NCBI GenBank assembly: GCA_012965455.1
Contig: DTSG01000486.1
Coordinates: 1 to 7,892, forward strand
DNA: 7,892 nt
Direction of reading: 5' to 3'
DNA from: Planctomycetaceae bacterium
Lineage (GTDB): Bacteria > Planctomycetota > Planctomycetia > Pirellulales > Pirellulaceae
This document shows, piece by piece, positions 5,636-7,892 of this stretch. The notes beneath the pieces were generated by a model, which saw only the letters and a list, made by a program, of their open reading frames with translations, ran no database searches and was not told where the DNA came from. The translations under genes were made by a program, and so were the position numbers. Numbering within the stretch: the stretch's first letter is position 1; every line of letters starts with the position of its first letter.

Positions 5636-7045
5636 GCGGGTGAGGCGGTGGCTGGTTTCTTCTTGGGTTAAGTAGCCCCAGTCCAGTGCCTGGTCTTGGG
5701 TGTATTGTTTGTCCAACGTTAGCGCAGTTAGTGCCTTGCCCATTTCAAAACCTAAGTAGAAACTGTGTGCTGCATCTAGATTCGTGGGCACTGCGGATTG
5801 TCCCTGGCCGCTGAGCAATTGCTCGAAAATCACGAACGGATCTCTATCGGATAGGTGTAGCTGTCGACTGACGAGGTGAATTTCATCACGTTCGGCAAAA
5901 ATGCGATAGTTATTGTCTTTTAAGTCGGCGGCCAGTCGGTGTAGTTCTTCGCTTCCAAAGGCCATTAGTTCTTCGTCTCGCAAAGTGACTAAATCACGGA
6001 CGACGTGTTTTGGTGGGACTCGTTGCTCGATGGCATAATGTACGAGTTGCCTAGCAATGGCGCATTCGCGGACGCTCGTTCGGGACCAATTGATAACTTG
6101 CGTTGTTAAAACACTATGGATCGCTAGTTCTTGGCAAATGCCCAGCAACAGCAGGTTAACACCGGCACTATCACAATCGGTTAGTTCGGTGAGGTTACCG
6201 ATACCCATCATCATTTCAGCGTCTGGGTACCGCTGTCGCACATTCATATAGCGTGAAAGGCTTTTGGCAAAGCCGCAGCCGATTGGCTCGAGGATCGGGT
6301 CAATCCGCAGCGAAATGTTATTGACGGCTAAGAATTCAATGGTGTCATCGAGTCCAGCAAGCGTCGCTGGATCATCTGGGATGGCGATAACAGTCGCATC
6401 CCAATCTACAGCTGCTTCCCGATTACTACTGTTAACGCTTAATACCAATTCAGCGCCTGCATCAACGGCCGCGGTAATCTCTGTTGAATTAAGGCTATCA
6501 ATAGAAACACGCAAGCCTGCACCGCGCAGTGCCTTAACGCAGTCGGTTACTCCCTGCCAAGTGCTGTCTGGGTCACAACCAACATCGATGATATCAGCGC
6601 CGTCACTGGCAAGTTGTTTAGCCGCCGTGATGATCTCCGGCAGTGTCATTCGCGGGGCATGATTGATTTCAGCGATGATCTCGATGGTCGACTCGCCATA
6701 ATTATGCGGCGGTTGATAGCCGAGGCCAAAGTGTTGACGGAGTTTGCGCAAATCTCGCGGCCCCGCTTCTACAGGGCAGGGCAGTATGGCTATGAGTGGT
6801 GACAGGTCTTGTTGACAATACCCCGGAACGATGACTAGATCTATCCCGCTAGGAACTTCAAGTTTCTTGGCGATCCAAGCGGGTGTCATGAGGGCGGCAA
6901 CGGTTATGGGTAGCACCGCGACTTCATAATCGATGCCCACTTCCGGCGCCAGTTTTATCAATTCGTTTTCGAGCGCATGTTGCGCTAGACGACCCGTTAC
7001 AAACAGGATGCGTTTTCCGGCCAGTGGTTCATTATTCGCCATCAT
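5621..7045 (-). CDS. Dihydropteroate synthase-like pterin-binding protein (DUF6513 type), probable H4MPT biosynthesis
   Basis: A 474-residue, three-part protein. Residues about 10-115 form an N-terminal domain starting KRILFVTGRLAQHAL, resembling DUF6513. Residues about 120-345 are a TIM-barrel pterin-binding domain like DHPS: INHAPRMTLPEI (127-138), GADIIDVGCDPDSTW (149-163), VSIDSLN (180-186), LVLSVNSSN (200-208), GIGNLTELTD (281-290). Residues about 375-460 (RIFAERDEIHLVSRQ, DPFVIFEQL, HSFYLGFEMGKAL) resemble the DUF4346-type tail of archaeal and methylotroph relatives. Ordinary folate DHPS is about 280 residues and lacks both extra parts. By family, the likely job is joining a pterin to the aryl-ribose (RFA-P) intermediate of H4MPT, or a nearby step; this is inference. 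The start is MM at 7045/7042; its frame overlaps the upstream SDR gene by 14 (or 11) nt, so the two are probably translationally coupled. Confidence 0.86.
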   Translation of the reverse strand: MMANNEPLAGKRILFVTGRLAQHALENELIKLAPEVGIDYEVAVLPITVAALMTPAWIAKKLEVPSGIDLVIVPGYCQQDLSPLIAILPCPVEAGPRDLRKLRQHFGLGYQPPHNYGESTIEIIAEINHAPRMTLPEIITAAKQLASDGADIIDVGCDPDSTWQGVTDCVKALRGAGLRVSIDSLNSTEITAAVDAGAELVLSVNSSNREAAVDWDATVIAIPDDPATLAGLDDTIEFLAVNNISLRIDPILEPIGCGFAKSLSRYMNVRQRYPDAEMMMGIGNLTELTDCDSAGVNLLLLGICQELAIHSVLTTQVINWSRTSVRECAIARQLVHYAIEQRVPPKHVVRDLVTLRDEELMAFGSEELHRLAADLKDNNYRIFAERDEIHLVSRQLHLSDRDPFVIFEQLLSGQGQSAVPTNLDAAHSFYLGFEMGKALTALTLDKQYTQDQALDWGYLTQEETSHRLTRKKTD

Positions 7046-7856
7046 ATTGTTCGTCTAGGTTCGCGGTTGGCTCTATATGCTCATGACTCAAGCCACCGTT
7101 AATGGAAATAGTTTGCCCCGTAATGAAACTTGCCGTGGGTGCAGCGAGATGGACGGCAACGTTTGCTACGTCCTGAGGTGTGCCCCAACGACCCATCAGC
7201 GATTCTGCCTTTGCCCGTTTGTCCCAATGGGCAGACGCTGAGTTTCCCCACGCTGTTTGGATCCAACCGGGTGCTAGGCAGTTGACTCGGACATGGGGAG
7301 CTAATTCTCGAGCAAGGCTATGTGAAAAACCGATTACGGCCGATTTGATTGAACCGAACAGTTGACCACTGTCGCCACTTTGTCCAACAGCAGCTTGGTC
7401 CCAACCCATATTTAAGATGACAGCATTGGCCTGTTTACCGACGTTTGTCAGCGGCTTGCTTAATCTGCGGCAGATTCCAATTGTTCCTTGGACGTCAAGC
7501 TCCCACAGGGCGGCGAGTTTCTGTTCAAAGGACCAGCTCGCGGCGTCGCCGGTAAGAACGTCGCGACCGGCGTTGTTAACCCAGATGTTGATCTGTTCAT
7601 TGGCTTGGAATGCTTGCTCGACAAGCGACTCTTGAGCTGCGGCTGATGTAAGGTCCGCGTAGAGTAACGTGACGTCGCGTCCGAGGCCGCGAATCTCAGC
7701 GGCGGTTGCTTCTAGGCCGGCTTGATTAGTATTAGCATGGATGATTAGATTAGCACCCTGTTTAGCAAACGTAGTGGCGATGGCGTTACCGATTCCGGAA
7801 GAAGCGCCCGTGACGACGGCCGTTGGGTTTGCTAAAGGTAGTGAGTAATCGCCCAT
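7032..7856 (-). CDS. Short-chain dehydrogenase/reductase (SDR) fold protein with altered active site
   Basis: A 274-residue protein of classical SDR length. Nucleotide-binding elements are intact: TGASSGIG (17-24), ADLT (67-70), NNAG (94-97), the PGW turn after VNCLAPGW (191-198) and the C-terminal FITGQTISINGG (244-255). The catalytic tetrad is not. The Y-x-x-x-K position reads FGSIK, F167 in place of Tyr with K171 kept. The region where the catalytic Ser normally sits reads NMGWDQAA (149-156). The alpha4 Asn position appears to be D121 (ELDVQGT). A usual alcohol/ketone reaction is therefore unlikely. It lies directly upstream of, and overlaps by 14 nt, the DHPS-like gene, which suggests work on a pterin or H4MPT intermediate; a dihydropterin reductase is one possibility. 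No Shine-Dalgarno precedes the ATG at 7856. The fold is certain, the function open. Confidence 0.85.
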   Translation of the reverse strand: MGDYSLPLANPTAVVTGASSGIGNAIATTFAKQGANLIIHANTNQAGLEATAAEIRGLGRDVTLLYADLTSAAAQESLVEQAFQANEQINIWVNNAGRDVLTGDAASWSFEQKLAALWELDVQGTIGICRRLSKPLTNVGKQANAVILNMGWDQAAVGQSGDSGQLFGSIKSAVIGFSHSLARELAPHVRVNCLAPGWIQTAWGNSASAHWDKRAKAESLMGRWGTPQDVANVAVHLAAPTASFITGQTISINGGLSHEHIEPTANLDEQYDGE

Positions 7857-7861
7857 AGATG

Positions 7862-7892
7862 TTATCTGTTCGCTTGAGTTGCTTCAAGGTCG
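7862..7892 (-). CDS. Possible 3' end of an upstream gene (last nine codons)
   Basis: On the minus strand one frame from the right edge reads DLEATQANR and ends at a TAA (7862-7864), 5 nt before the SDR start codon. The close spacing and lack of a Shine-Dalgarno or promoter-like sequence before the SDR gene fit a compact operon whose earlier genes lie beyond the window. Nine codons are too few to identify a product, and the open frame may be chance. Confidence 0.3.
   Translation of the reverse strand, partial: DLEATQANR

Noticed and set aside
6264..6662. 132-codon open frame on the plus strand inside the DHPS-like gene
   Set aside because: It is antisense to a well-supported gene, is low in complexity (Ser/Ala/Thr-rich) and has no recognisable domain.
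5621..7045. Ordinary folate dihydropteroate synthase (FolP)
   Set aside because: The protein is about 190 residues longer than FolP, has extra domains on both sides, and its pterin-site loop departs from the FolP pattern.

Overview
The window (about 51% G+C by eye) looks like a chromosomal segment of a bacterium, most likely a member of the Planctomycetota of the Pirellulales type. The reasons are: (i) genes typical of tetrahydromethanopterin (H4MPT) biosynthesis, namely a DUF447 protein and a dihydropteroate-synthase-like protein with an extra N-terminal domain, beside a bacterial pabB/pabA pair; (ii) enolase-superfamily, fumarylacetoacetate-hydrolase and Gfo/Idh/MocA genes, which this phylum carries in many copies; (iii) almost no Shine-Dalgarno sequences before the genes. 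The assignment is inferred from protein character, not from a marker gene. I found no rRNA, tRNA, CRISPR array, insertion sequence or phage gene.

Left part (1-2622), a putative sugar-acid module. The 3' end of an enolase-superfamily dehydratase gene runs rightward to 455. It converges on a leftward pair: a Gfo/Idh/MocA-type NAD(P)-dependent oxidoreductase (2622-1570) followed 72 nt later by an FAH-family hydrolase (1497-517). Dehydratase, dehydrogenase and C-C hydrolase together fit oxidative breakdown of a sugar or deoxysugar acid; the substrate cannot be read from the sequence.

Middle (2623-2858): a 236-bp divergent intergenic region, the main control region of the window. It holds a 10-bp direct repeat (two copies of TCACGAATAT), a phased triple repeat of about 10 bp (TTAATTKGTG), and a -10-like TAAAAT only 10 nt before the pabB start.

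Right part (2859-7892), a putative pABA/H4MPT module. pabB, pabA and a DUF447 gene run rightward with gaps of 17 and 49 nt. They meet tail to tail (32-nt gap) a leftward pair, an SDR-fold protein and a DHPS-like protein, whose reading frames overlap by 14 nt. PabB carries PIKGT, the lysine-containing motif of aminodeoxychorismate synthase rather than anthranilate synthase, so the pair should make the pABA precursor. pABA is the aromatic building block of both folate and H4MPT. The DHPS-like and DUF447 proteins belong to families that follow H4MPT-dependent C1 metabolism. The SDR keeps the nucleotide-binding motifs but has lost most of the usual catalytic tetrad, including the tyrosine, and is the most intriguing protein here. 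A nine-codon tail of a further gene may lie at the right edge.
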